DNA from: Lophius americanus
Taxonomy: Eukaryota; Chordata; Actinopteri; Lophiiformes; Lophiidae
DNA length: 64,000 bases
Assembly (NCBI GenBank): GCA_037951165.1
Contig: JBBDHG010000019.1
Span: 10,394,001-10,458,000 of the forward strand
Direction: 5' to 3'
Position 1 is the stretch's first letter. Each line of letters starts with the position of its first letter. The notes under the pieces were generated by a model. The model was not told the DNA's origin, searched no databases, and was given only the letters and a program-made list of their open reading frames with translations. A program made the translations under genes and the position numbers. This document shows positions 54,796 to 64,000 of this stretch, one piece after another.

Positions 54796-57700
54796 GTTTT
54801 TGGCAAGTGGCTAAAGGAAGTGTATTTGATTTTAAAAAAAAGAAAATTGTACAGAATCAGTTGAACAATGTTTATTATTGGGTTTTCAAAGAAAAATAAA
54901 TTGTAACTATCTTTAATATAAAAGGTCCATGGCCTTCATAACTTTTTTTTTCAATTAAGATGAATACAATTTCACTATGAGAACATTCTGAGAACAAATT
55001 AAAATTCAAGGTTTCACCCAAATCCTTAATCTATCTTGCCCAAATCAGAAATTGAGGTGTAGCAAAGTTTGCTGTTTTGGGGATTTCAAAGCATTTTAAA
55101 TAGCAAATTGTTACTTGTATTTACAAATAGAGCTAATTACAGGCCATAATGCTGCAAATGATTGGTATCACTTGTGTGATAGTCTGGACTGAATTTGAGA
55201 TGTCTGGGTTATTGCCCAGCAACTTGTCAATAAGTTCATGTAGTTTATTCATTTATTTTGTTTTTGCGAGCCATGGTATAATGTATGCCATTATAGACCA
55301 AAGTGTCTTTGGATAAGCTCAGAGTAGGCTTCACAAATGTGTTGTACTGAACAATAACATCTTACAAGTTGTCGAAGGCCGATAGGAGTGGTTTTGTAGA
55401 GGGTCTTTATCACCACCAGTCTTTAAATTGAGGTTATTTATGAATCTTTCTTTGTATTCATCCATACTAAGTATTTGTAAAAGTTCGATCGAGAGCACAG
55501 AAGCAGGTGACAGAGAGTACCAGGATTAATCCCCATCCCAAGAAACCCATTAAGAATTTCACATGTACTTCTTGCTTTGCTGTTGTACTTTTTTTCTCCC
55601 CTCAACGCAGTCGGCCAAGAATATCTGACAGGTGGAGACAACATTGTTCCCAAAATGATCTTTACTTAACATATCCTGAAATCAAGGTAGCAAGTCAGGC
55701 TCAATTTATTCAGCAATCAAAAACACTCCCAAAATCTCCTCAAAAAAAGTAATTTCCCACGCGAGTCTTCAGCTGGAACTCCACGACGGGAATAATGATC
55801 ATTTACGATGAGAGCAGAGCACACTTGTTATGTCATTAAATGACAGATAAGGATCTGTATTCAGTCCAAACACTGAACTCAGTTTAAAGAATGAAAAGGT
55901 AAAAACCTCCTTTCCTCTCTTCACTCAGTGCCTGATATAGCTTATAATACATCCTCACAAACTGAAGTGTGGCCAGTGTGGTCAAACAATATTCGAGAGT
56001 TAAGGAGTCAATGTGGAATTAAATAATTGGGAATGACCTTATTTTAGGAATATTAACTTCTTGTGGTTTTTAAAAACCAAATCGAGTATTTCAGTCTCAA
56101 AACAATAAGTTGCAACAAATTAATTAATAGAAAAAAAACTTCTCATACTTTCTTTCATAACATTACCTAACTATCCTCTCCAATATTGTGTTCCACCACA
56201 CTGACCATGCCCACATTTCCACCACCTGTCAAGTCCATGCCCCACTCCCACTCCCAAAATGATCACTCGAGATCCCGACCTATCCCCTCCCAAAATCCAC
56301 CACAAAGAGAAATCAATAATCCTATTAAAACAATGCAGCTGAAAACTAACTACACATTCAAGTACCTCTTTGTCGTATGGCACTGGGAGCAAGTGTACCA
56401 CGTGAACGTGTAACCCAGCAGTATTGTTCTCTTCCAATACTGCCACTTCAGAAAGCACAATGAATCTGCCATAAGTTTCTATTACAGGTTTCTATATGCT
56501 TACAGCCTATTTTAAATGCATTGAGATGGAAAAATATACAATGTGTGAGTACATGTTTCAAAAAAAGAAGGCTTGTGTTTTGACAAATATTTGTCTAAAG
56601 CTTCAGTCAGTTATTAGTGCTTCGGTTGACAGGAAGAGAATTGACTCCTGATCAGTGCAAAGAGTCAAACCAGGATTTTCCAATCACCTGTCATGTGACC
56701 TCTGAGGCAGTCTACGATGGCAGCTATGGAAATATTAAGGGCACAGAGTTCAGTGAACGCAGCTTCTGTCCAACATTTCTTCATTCAGTGAAACAAACAC
56801 TTAGTTCTCTCCTTACTCTACTGTACAGTATCTTATTCGTGCTCCCCTGCAGCCTTTTATCATCTATCTGTAAAAGGACTACGGAACTCTAAAAGGCAAT
56901 CCCCAAACACACACAAAAAAATTGACTTTCCCAATCAAAAGATAGAAAAAAAGAATCGCTTATAATTCACACTATATTGGAGAACAAAAGGGACTTGCAG
57001 CAGATGCAGAGGGAAGACGTTGAGGTTGGAATTCTTTCACTCCAAACCCCGTCTTTGTAAAGCTACTGCGTGGAAAACACTGTCTGCTATTTCTGTGTGT
57101 TTCGTTTCTTTGTGTGTGTGAAGAGACAGACCACACACAGAACAAATCTCATATCATATATATAAATTTAGTATATAAATTATGTCTGAAACAACAGGAG
57201 GCTCAAAAGCTTATGATTCTGGCAGCGTATGCCAAGTCTCTTCTATCAAATGAAGAGACCGACAAAAGCGGTTAAGAGAAATGGGGGAAAGAGTGAGAAA
57301 TCAGTTATTTGATCATATCGTATATGAAATACGCAGACATAAAGTGAGCAGGGATGTGTTTGATTTAATTCCGGTCATTCTTATTGACAGTCCGGCACAC
57401 CTTTGTGTATGTCCTCTTGAAGACGGACAGTGCACTGTTGATGAGCCTAAACTGTTTCTGGACGGACTCTGTTCACAAGTGCACCCATCGTGTCCTGGTG
57501 CGTCAGCCATTTCAGGCGCTGGATTTCAGGCTTAAATACACAGGAGAGTCTTTAAATCCAGAATCCTGTCCAGTTCTTTAAGTCATTCCCAGAGAACTTC
57601 TTACGTGGGCAGGTGAAGTGTTGGTACCCCTTTTAAAAACAAGTAGTTCTCAGAGCTCCAACAAAGAGGCAGAAGAGCTTCAGGTGTTTCGGAATTGTTG

Positions 57701-58284
57701 CCTGCAAGTTATGTGAAATAAAAGTTCATACAAATACTTTTAGTCTTTTCACAATCTCATCAACAAGTGGTTTATTTGGTGTTGTCAGCCCAGCTGGCTG
57801 CCGATCCTCTATTGGGTCTGAGGAGAGAAGGTCAGGGCTGCTCCCTTGTCTCTGTACATGAAAAAAAAAAAACCCCACCATAACTATGAAAGAAAGAAGA
57901 CAGGCAAATTAAATTGTGCTTATTTTTAGTCACTATTGTGACTTTTTAGTCACAGCAGGACCACTTTCTGCAGATGTTGTCCTGTTTTGAGAACATTGGT
58001 GCTGGTCGTATTTTCCCCTGGTCTTTTATACAAAAAGATCCAAGAAAATCTGTCTGCAGTCCTCCACACCAGCTGCTTTAAAAAGAAAAAAAAAATGTAT
58101 TTCTGATTCAATTAATCTCCCAGTGTGTGGAATGAAAATTAGAAAAAACAAATCCCAAAGTAGATTAAACAGTAGCTATGAATGTAGTCTTGTCTGGTTT
58201 CCTGGTCCTTTTCGTTCTCTTTTAGTGGGGGGAGGAGGGGGGTTGGTTGGTTCAGACACGTCATCAGAGAGTTGGGCAGGACAG
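54796..58284. other. Intergenic sequence between slc3a1 and ppm1b
   Basis: No exon recognised on either strand. The right part (about 57.7-58.28 kb) may be the ppm1b 3' UTR, with a minus-strand AATAAA at 57,771-57,776. Open frames at 56,171-56,458, 57,281-57,581 and 55,438-55,752 lack domains and splice context. Confidence 0.45.
57771..57776 (-). terminator. Candidate ppm1b poly(A) signal
   Basis: AATAAA on the minus strand about 510 nt beyond the proposed ppm1b stop. Its use depends on that terminal exon being right. Confidence 0.3.
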
Positions 58285-58314
58285 CTACCAGTGGCACTCC
58301 AATTCAGTTCTGCT
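58285..58314 (-). CDS. ppm1b: Candidate ppm1b terminal exon (SRTELECHW)
   Basis: A strong acceptor (pyrimidine-rich stretch ending CCTTTCCTCTTGCAG) at 58,315-58,330 precedes AGCAGAACTGAATTGG. Phase 0 from the previous exon gives SRTELECHW then TAG at 58,285-58,287. Known short PPM1A/PPM1B isoforms also end in a few residues finishing in Trp. A different phase would give a 45-residue Pro-rich tail, but that does not fit the upstream exon. The call rests on splice signal and phase only. Confidence 0.4.
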   Translation of the reverse strand, partial: SRTELECHW

Positions 58315-61300
58315 CTGCAAGAGGAAAGGCACCAAGAGAAGAAGGAAGCATTGAGAATAATATGGAGGAACAAAGATAGATGGGGTTGGAAGAAAAACAA
58401 GGGAAGAAGAGGGAAAAGACACAGAGGACACTTATCAAATGTGGAATCACCATCTTTGCAGTTTTTGCCCCACCTAGACTTCAAAGTGAAAAAGTAAAAA
58501 ATGAGGTAAAAGAGTCAGATGAGAGTCTTAAAGCTGTTTCAACCTCAGGGAGTAGGCTCTTATTTCCTTTGTCAAATTTTAGGGCTTGACACAGAAACAG
58601 CACTGTTATTGCGTGCAGTAGTGGAAAGACTGACTGAGACAGTGAAGCATGTGTGAAGGGCTCGTGCATGCGTGTTTGCGTGCATGTGACATAAGGGTGG
58701 GACAGACAGGAACAGAAACGAAGACCATTCACCCTAATCCATCTTGGACAGTGTTGTCTGTGCAGACTTCGACCTCTGAATGGAGTTCTGCGCGTTGGAG
58801 AGAAGCTCAAAAGAGGGAACCGAGACCAATGAAGGAGAGAATATGTGAAGCTGGTTACCAGTGCATGCCTATAAGAATGCATCTGTGTGGTTTTGGGGAT
58901 GAGGGGTTAGAAGAGGGAAGGGGGGGTAACAGTTATATATGAAGTCACTTACCAAATGAAACAGGAGGGCTGCATTAATCAGAGGTGAACACATAGTTAG
59001 ACGCATTCGTACATACTTTAGCAATTCTCTGTGTATGTTGGTGTGTACCACATACATCAATTACCCATAATATTAAAACTAGCTGTCTCATATGGTGTAG
59101 ATTCCCATATTGCACCAAATCAGTTATGTGATGCATCAGTGAGCACACGCAACCCAAATCGCTTAGGTAGGTATAAAGCACTGCAGACCAGAAACAACTA
59201 ACTAGGTCTAAAACTCTATAGATGCTTCCCCATTGTTCCTCCTTCCAACACATCAATTTTGAGGATTATATGTTTACATGCCGTCACATACATCACGCCC
59301 ACTCACAGATGGCCCTCTAACATCGCTATCTTTTCAAGTCTTTACTGCCTTCACCGGTCAGTGGTTATGTAATTGCTGATTGGTATAAATTTTGCTAATT
59401 TTCATTATCAACCATTCCACTCTTTATGTGTTAGTGTCATTTATTTTCTTCAGTGAAATCAGGACTAAAGGTTGAGTTCAATCCACCCCCAATCCGGTTT
59501 TAAAAGAAAGTATAGTTATAGGTGTCTTTATGTTGAGCGTGTCATTAGAGATTATTTTTTAGTTTTATAAACAAAATGAATTTGTCACTCTTTCCTTGCC
59601 TGAGTTAAATAAATCAACTATTTTTGATCACAATCTTTATTCAGGTCCAAATATTTCTGAGATTTGGATTTTGTGAGACTGTCTCCTCTTGGGCAGTTGA
59701 GTTATTTGTCACTTCGAACAAGAATAATATAAAAGATACAATAAAAACGAATATGTTCAAATTTCAATTTTTACCGCAATATTTGGTGCTACAAAACTGC
59801 CGTGCCATAGTGGGCCTGCACTCAGTGCAGACATGGATAATGCCAGTGAAGAAATTTACTTATACTGGATTGAAACATTAGCTCATCGTTATAACATGCA
59901 TCCTTATTTTTATTTTTTTCCCCTCTATTTCAATTGCTGAGTTGCTGAAACATGCTCTACAAATGAACTTGCCTCTGAAGTACCATAAAGATTACCCCCC
60001 CAAGTAGTGTTCTAAGACAGCTCTCCCCTCAGCTCTCCAGGCGTTCACAGGGGCCGCCCACTGCTCCCTCAGGGATGGGTCAAATCCAGATATAAATTTC
60101 AAAATATTGTACATTATGTATATACTGTGTAATGTGATGAATAAAGTAGAGATTATTATTGTTATCAACATCTCTACCTGAAATTTGAAATTGATAAACA
60201 CAGGTAGGTTGTGGTAGAGCACAAGTTCACAGGTGTTGCTTCTTATAGCAACTTTAATTGAAGAAACCTGTTAGAAAAAAACTTGGTATGTTTAAAGGCT
60301 ATTTAATTATGTAAATGAAAGGCATCACAATAATCTGTAAAACCCAAATATCACATAAAAATATTACCCATAGCTTTAAAATTGTCCCATTGGTTAATGA
60401 TGATATCAGATCTTATAAATAGATATGATAATATTAAGGTTAGATTGTTTGAACACATGGACTTGACAAGTGAAACATTTACACAATCTGACGTAGTAGC
60501 CACTGTTTGCGAAAATAAAACACGCTGTTCTCTCCATCATGTCATCAAATTGCTGCAACTGGGGTGAACAACATGATGTGGGTGAGAAAAACGACCGTTT
60601 TACATACGAGTGCATGTTTTTGCAGTTTAAGAGGAAAAATTAAGCAAATGTAATTTGCTTAGTTTTAATGAAATCCGCGATCGGTTGAGCAGCCTCACTC
60701 AGCCGGTTCAGTGCCAATTACACACATGCGCCATACACGCACACCAAGCATCAGCCTACATGGCTTCAAACTCACAAGTAAACCAGAAACCACAGAGCAC
60801 GCAATTTATAATACCTGTAAGTAGAAAAATAAGTTGTGGGAGGAACAACCCTGAAAACGTACGACACAACAAACCTTATCACGCACTTTAGTTTTAATTT
60901 AAATTAGTTTCAAGACGCTAACGTTAGCAGGGAAGCTACAACTAGCCGGAGTTCAGAGCTCAGTTCAGAGATTGCTGTATGTATGTATCAAAGCGGTCAG
61001 CTATGGTTTTAAAACATAAGGAGAAAAGTAACCGTGGCAGAACAATTCCAAAAATATTCAAAACAACAAACTTAATTAGTTCCAAACTATCATAAAATTG
61101 GTTGTAGAAATGTACTGCGGGTTGGACGGAGGGTACATTAATTTCATTTTTAAATCGGTGATCGGCCAAGGAAATGGCAATCGGTTCGACTCTAAAATCA
61201 ACTACAATTTCTCACTAGATCTCAGCTTTTCTCAACTACAGGTGTGTTAAACTATAGGCTATGATGTTCTTTATAGACCAAAAAAATGTTAAAGTATCTG

Positions 61301-63478
61301 TATTGGCTGAAATAAATTGCATTCCATATTCAAGCCAATACTTTTGAAGAGAAAGCCGTCACCGGGAGTCACTGGATTTGCTAAAAGAGTAAAACTGAGT
61401 TACACTAGACTTTTTGGACGAAGCTGTGTGGCCATGCAGGCATAACCCACTATAAGAGATGACAGGAGGACATCCATCATGCTGCATGCACAGAAGGAAA
61501 AACAGATGTGTATAATAATTTGTGAAACAGACTAAAAGCCGTCTCTGAAGTCAACTGTAATAATTCAACTGCTATGATTCTAAGAATTAAATAGATACAT
61601 AATAAACAACACATTGGCGAATCTACCAGTCGAGATGAATGAACAAACAATTCAGAGGATTTCAGAGATAGCCAACACTCATCTGAACTATGAACGAACA
61701 CCGAGATGTCAGATAACAGACACCTCAGATGTGGTGTGTTGTTTCAAGACTTCGGTTCAAGATTTATTTGTGTGCAAGTATTGTGAAATTGTGTAGTACA
61801 ATTCTAGTAAGCATCACACATAGCGATACTCACCCCATCCTCCTCTCTGTATGGGTTCAGACGGTTGTATACTGCTTCAATTACATTTCGTCTGCAGGAA
61901 GAACAAATAGAAAGATTTAATTTTGGTCTCGAGCTGTTTAATTTCATCAGCCATTCACCAATATTGCCACAGACGATTTAAATCAGAATAACATTCTGTT
62001 TATGATTTGGTTATATTCATAAATCTCATTAAAATGGCATCCGTCAGTGGGAGGGATGTATTAGGCAGGGAGTGAACATTTTGTCCTCAAAGTCAATGTG
62101 TTGGTTGCAGGAAAGACAGATAAGCTTTTAAGTGTCTTTGACGAGGGCAAAATGGTGATGGCTCATCAACTGGTTCAAAGCATCACCTGAACTGCAGGAA
62201 TTGTTGGGCATTCCCTGTCTGCAGTGTTTGGTACTCACAAAAATGTTCCTAGAAAGGACCACTCGAGAACCACTCACAGGGTCTTGGGCGCCATGGGCTC
62301 ACTGAAGCAGGGAGCGAAGGCAAGCCCATGTTGTCGTCCGACCTCGCAAAAGAGCTACAGCAGCGTACATTTCTACAAAAGGTAAATGCTGGTTCTGACG
62401 GTCCCAAGACAAAAGTTCATCACATTACTGTTCTAGCAGCAGTAAGGGGACCTACAAAATATTAAGGTGGCTCTTATGTTGTGGCTGATAGGTATTCGTG
62501 TGAAAACCACATCAGAAGATTTCAAATGTGTCTGGTAGCAGTTAAAAGCCACGTGGAGGAAAGAACTCAACCGAAAAGGTAATCAAATTGTTGAGATAGC
62601 ACTAATGTACATTCCTCAGTGTTTCAACCATCGTACATAACTGCTGTTACCCTCTTCATTTTAATGTTTACAAAAAGCTGCTCCAGGAATTAATTTAAAA
62701 AGTCTCTCCGCTTCGATGTACGTAATGTCTCTTTTGCCTGCAGAATTGCTGCGTGTTGTTTTTTCATTTATTTAAATAACAGTGAAGCAGCATTAGGTTT
62801 ACTCAGTGTGAAACTAAGGCAGCAGAGAGTGGGGTCCTCATTTCAGCATTGTTACACTATCTCTTGTGTAAAACCTGTATTTAATTACAAATCTAGCACA
62901 GCTCATACACAGTAATAGAATAGATTTTGGAAATGTTTTGGATACATTTTGCTTGACTAAATTTAGGCACAAACACAGCTAGCGTCTTTGACAGTTGTGA
63001 TGTAAAGATCAGGCTGCACGTATCGATCAAGTATCATAAGGTGTAGTTGTCAAAAATGGACAATCTGCTAGTGTGATGAAGACTTACAGATTTGGAAACG
63101 TATTTACTACTGCAGTGGAAAATAAATACCCGGACTGAGAATACGCCCAGTAGACAATCAATTATTTATTTCATGGTCATTTGATGTTTTGTTGATGCTT
63201 CTGGTAATCAAAACAAAAACAATTATGTTTGCCGCTGTTGTAAATTCTCCTTGAACTTTCAGATTTTCAATAAAGACGATTATAATCGTGGAATAATGTA
63301 CAAGTCCTCTGTAAAACTAACAATGCCCAACAGGTCCACCATATGAGGGGTGGCGATCCTTACTTGCTGGCAAGTCCTCCCCCTGGTGGCAGAGTGGGCA
63401 TGTCACTCTCAGTGGACAAGTTCCTCATCACCGCTACAAGGTCTGGAAACCCCACTTCCTCTGGCCGAGACAGTAGCT
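58285..63478 (-). CDS. ppm1b: PP2C-family protein phosphatase PPM1B, 3' coding exons (partial)
   Basis: PPM1B is a Mg/Mn-dependent Ser/Thr phosphatase (PP2C beta) that acts on kinases of stress and NF-kB signalling (family knowledge). Minus-strand exons at 63,364-63,478 and 61,834-61,891 encode ELLSRPEEVGFPDLVAVMRN, PTLPPGGGLASK and then RNVIEAVYNRLNPYREEDG. These match the human MPDLAHVMRILSAE, NLPPGGGLAGK and RNVIEAVYSRLNPHRESDG, the C-terminal helical part after the catalytic fold. A proposed last exon at 58,285-58,314 adds SRTELECHW and a stop. The catalytic exons lie off the right edge. Position next to slc3a1 agrees with human synteny. I could not find the DLEDPW-type or long alternative C-termini known in mammals. 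Confidence 0.85.
58315..59059. other. ppm1b intron, gene-free 5' of the relic
   Basis: Purine-rich at 58,330-58,430; no other exon recognised. Open frames here lack domains. Confidence 0.4.
59060..59385 (-). mobile_element. Heavily deleted Tc1/mariner-type relic (copy 1)
   Basis: The start 'cccataatattaaaact...gtctcatatggtgtagattcccatattgcaccaaa' and the end 'ccttccaacacatcaattttgagga...caccggtcagtggttatgtaattgctgattggtata' match the two ends of a fish mariner-type element ('gccataacattatgaccacctgcctaatattgtgtaggtcccc' and 'cttccaacacatcaa...cacctgtcagtggtcataatgttatggctgatcggtgta'). The transposase body is gone. A relative in the other orientation is at 62,035-62,495. Confidence 0.65.
59386..61833. 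other. ppm1b intron, gene-free
   Basis: AT-rich. A terminal-like string 'atcggtgatcggccaaggaaatggcaatcggttcgac' at 61,155-61,192 and 'acgctaacgttagcagg' at 60,915 resemble a fish interspersed repeat related to the one at 24.65 kb. The open frame at 59,624-59,881 has no recognised domain. Confidence 0.45.
61834..61891 (-). CDS. ppm1b: ppm1b exon RNVIEAVYNRLNPYREEDG
   Basis: Acceptor TTCTTCCTGCAG|ACGAAATG, donor GATGGG|GTGAGT. The 58 bp finish the Lys codon and end in phase 0. Confidence 0.92.
62035..62495 (+). mobile_element. Tc1/mariner-type relic (copy 2) in a ppm1b intron
   Basis: The ordered strings 'cgtcagtgggagggatgtattaggcag', 'gtctttgacgagggcaaaatggtgatggctcatcaactgg', 'attccctgtctgcagtgtttggtactcacaaaa', 'gggtcttgggcg', 'aagagctacagcag', 'aatgctggttctgacgg' and 'ggggacctacaaaatattaaggtggc...tgtggctgatagg' follow the transposase and terminus of a widespread fish mariner-type element. 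A large internal deletion and many changes make it inactive. Confidence 0.75.
63364..63478 (-). CDS. ppm1b: ppm1b exon with the PPGGGLASK motif
   Basis: Acceptor GATGTTGTTTCAG|AGCTAC, donor AGCAA|GTAAGG. Encodes (E)LLSRPEEVGFPDLVAVMRN, STESDMPTLPPGGGLASK. Two bases of the Lys codon spill into the next exon. Confidence 0.9.
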
Positions 63479-63839
63479 CTGAAACAACATCAAATGTTGT
63501 TGCACAAGCAAGTAATAACAGAGATGGGGAAAGCCAAGGACACCTGGGAAGAGAGAACCGTCTTTCTCGGTTAGGGTGCAGTCTGGCTTTGTCAAAGGTG
63601 TTGCGAAAAAAATATTCTGATGTTCCGACATCAGGGAATTCATTCATATCCAAATGGAAAATGTGTGTCGAAGGACACAGATACCCCCATTACTAATATT
63701 AAATCAACCTGTGCCGATATGGAGAGAGCATAAACCCTGTTATGTAGTAATGTCTAAATTCAAATTCATGAGCTGTAAATATTTTAAAAACAATTATAAG
63801 CAGATTTTTAGGGCAACCCCAAAAAGTATGAACTCTCAT

Positions 63840-64000
63840 TGAAATCTTTCAAGTAGCTTTTGAGGAGATGTAGATAGACTAGACCACCTGAAAATCATTC
63901 AAGGTCAAATCAGCCCAAAGATCTAAAAGTAAGCAAATTGAATGAAACCAGTTATGAGCTGTACACCACCTTTAGGAACCCTACAAAGTATGTGAGAATT
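63840..64000. repeat. Possible interspersed repeat fragment at the right edge
   Basis: The string 'gtacaccacctttaggaaccctacaaagtatgtgagaatt' is similar to 'gcacacctttaggagccctaaaaatcatgtgcaaaatt' at 788-826, linking both edges to one repeat family. Cut by the window end. Confidence 0.4.

Noticed and set aside
57281..57581. Open frames on both strands resembling a small gene
   Set aside because: No start context, splice sites or recognisable domain; may be ppm1b 3' UTR or intergenic.
58176..58313. 45-residue Pro-rich C-terminal tail for ppm1b
   Set aside because: It needs a reading phase that does not fit the preceding exon, which ends in phase 0.

Overview
This window is vertebrate nuclear DNA, almost certainly from a ray-finned (teleost) fish. 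The evidence is intron-rich genes with GT-AG splice sites, long (CA)n/(GT)n microsatellites, and relics of fish-typical transposons (CR1/L2-like LINEs, an R2/HERO-like LINE, Tc1-like DNA elements, short interspersed repeats). The gene order matches the human chromosome 2p21 cystinuria block: CAMKMT(-), PREPL(+), SLC3A1(-), PPM1B(-), which in human reads PPM1B, SLC3A1, PREPL, CAMKMT with the same relative orientations. All gene identities come from reading exons against remembered family sequences; no search was run.

Layout. From 1 to about 26.4 kb there are no recognisable exons. It is most simply the large third intron of CAMKMT plus repeats: a LINE 3' end at the left edge, several teleost interspersed repeats, and dense dinucleotide repeats including tracts of about 130 to 160 bp. 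From 26.4 to 32.7 kb lie the first three coding exons of camkmt (calmodulin-lysine N-methyltransferase); intron 1 carries a decayed LINE with an endonuclease domain of the R2/HERO type. From 32.73 to 33.21 kb is a compact (474 bp) divergent promoter shared with prepl.

From 33.2 to 43.1 kb prepl (prolyl endopeptidase-like serine hydrolase) is complete in 15 coding exons. My exon chain gives an intact 715-residue frame with Ser543, Asp629 and His676 as the catalytic triad, a basic presequence-like N-terminus and one GC-AG intron. Its first intron holds a frameshifted CR1/L2-like LINE. From 43.3 to 53.7 kb slc3a1 (rBAT, heavy subunit of the cystine/dibasic amino-acid exchanger) is complete in 10 exons, giving 676 residues. 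It converges tail-to-tail with prepl, the two stop codons being 203 bp apart. Its introns carry a fold-back element, a 13-bp minisatellite and a Tc1-like relic, and its promoter has a TATA box and an HNF1-like site.

From 58.3 to 63.5 kb are the last coding exons of ppm1b (PP2C-type phosphatase), which continues off the right edge. The proposed terminal exon is inferred from splice sites and phase only.

The genes are a conserved neighbourhood rather than a pathway, although prepl and slc3a1 are jointly deleted in human hypotonia-cystinuria syndrome. I found no evidence of a novel multi-gene system. The most interesting observations are sequence-level: the changed glycosidase residues in rBAT, the GC-AG splice site, the convergent 3' ends, the possible new ppm1b C-terminus, the fold-back element, and the templated-looking insertion inside the R2/HERO-like relic.
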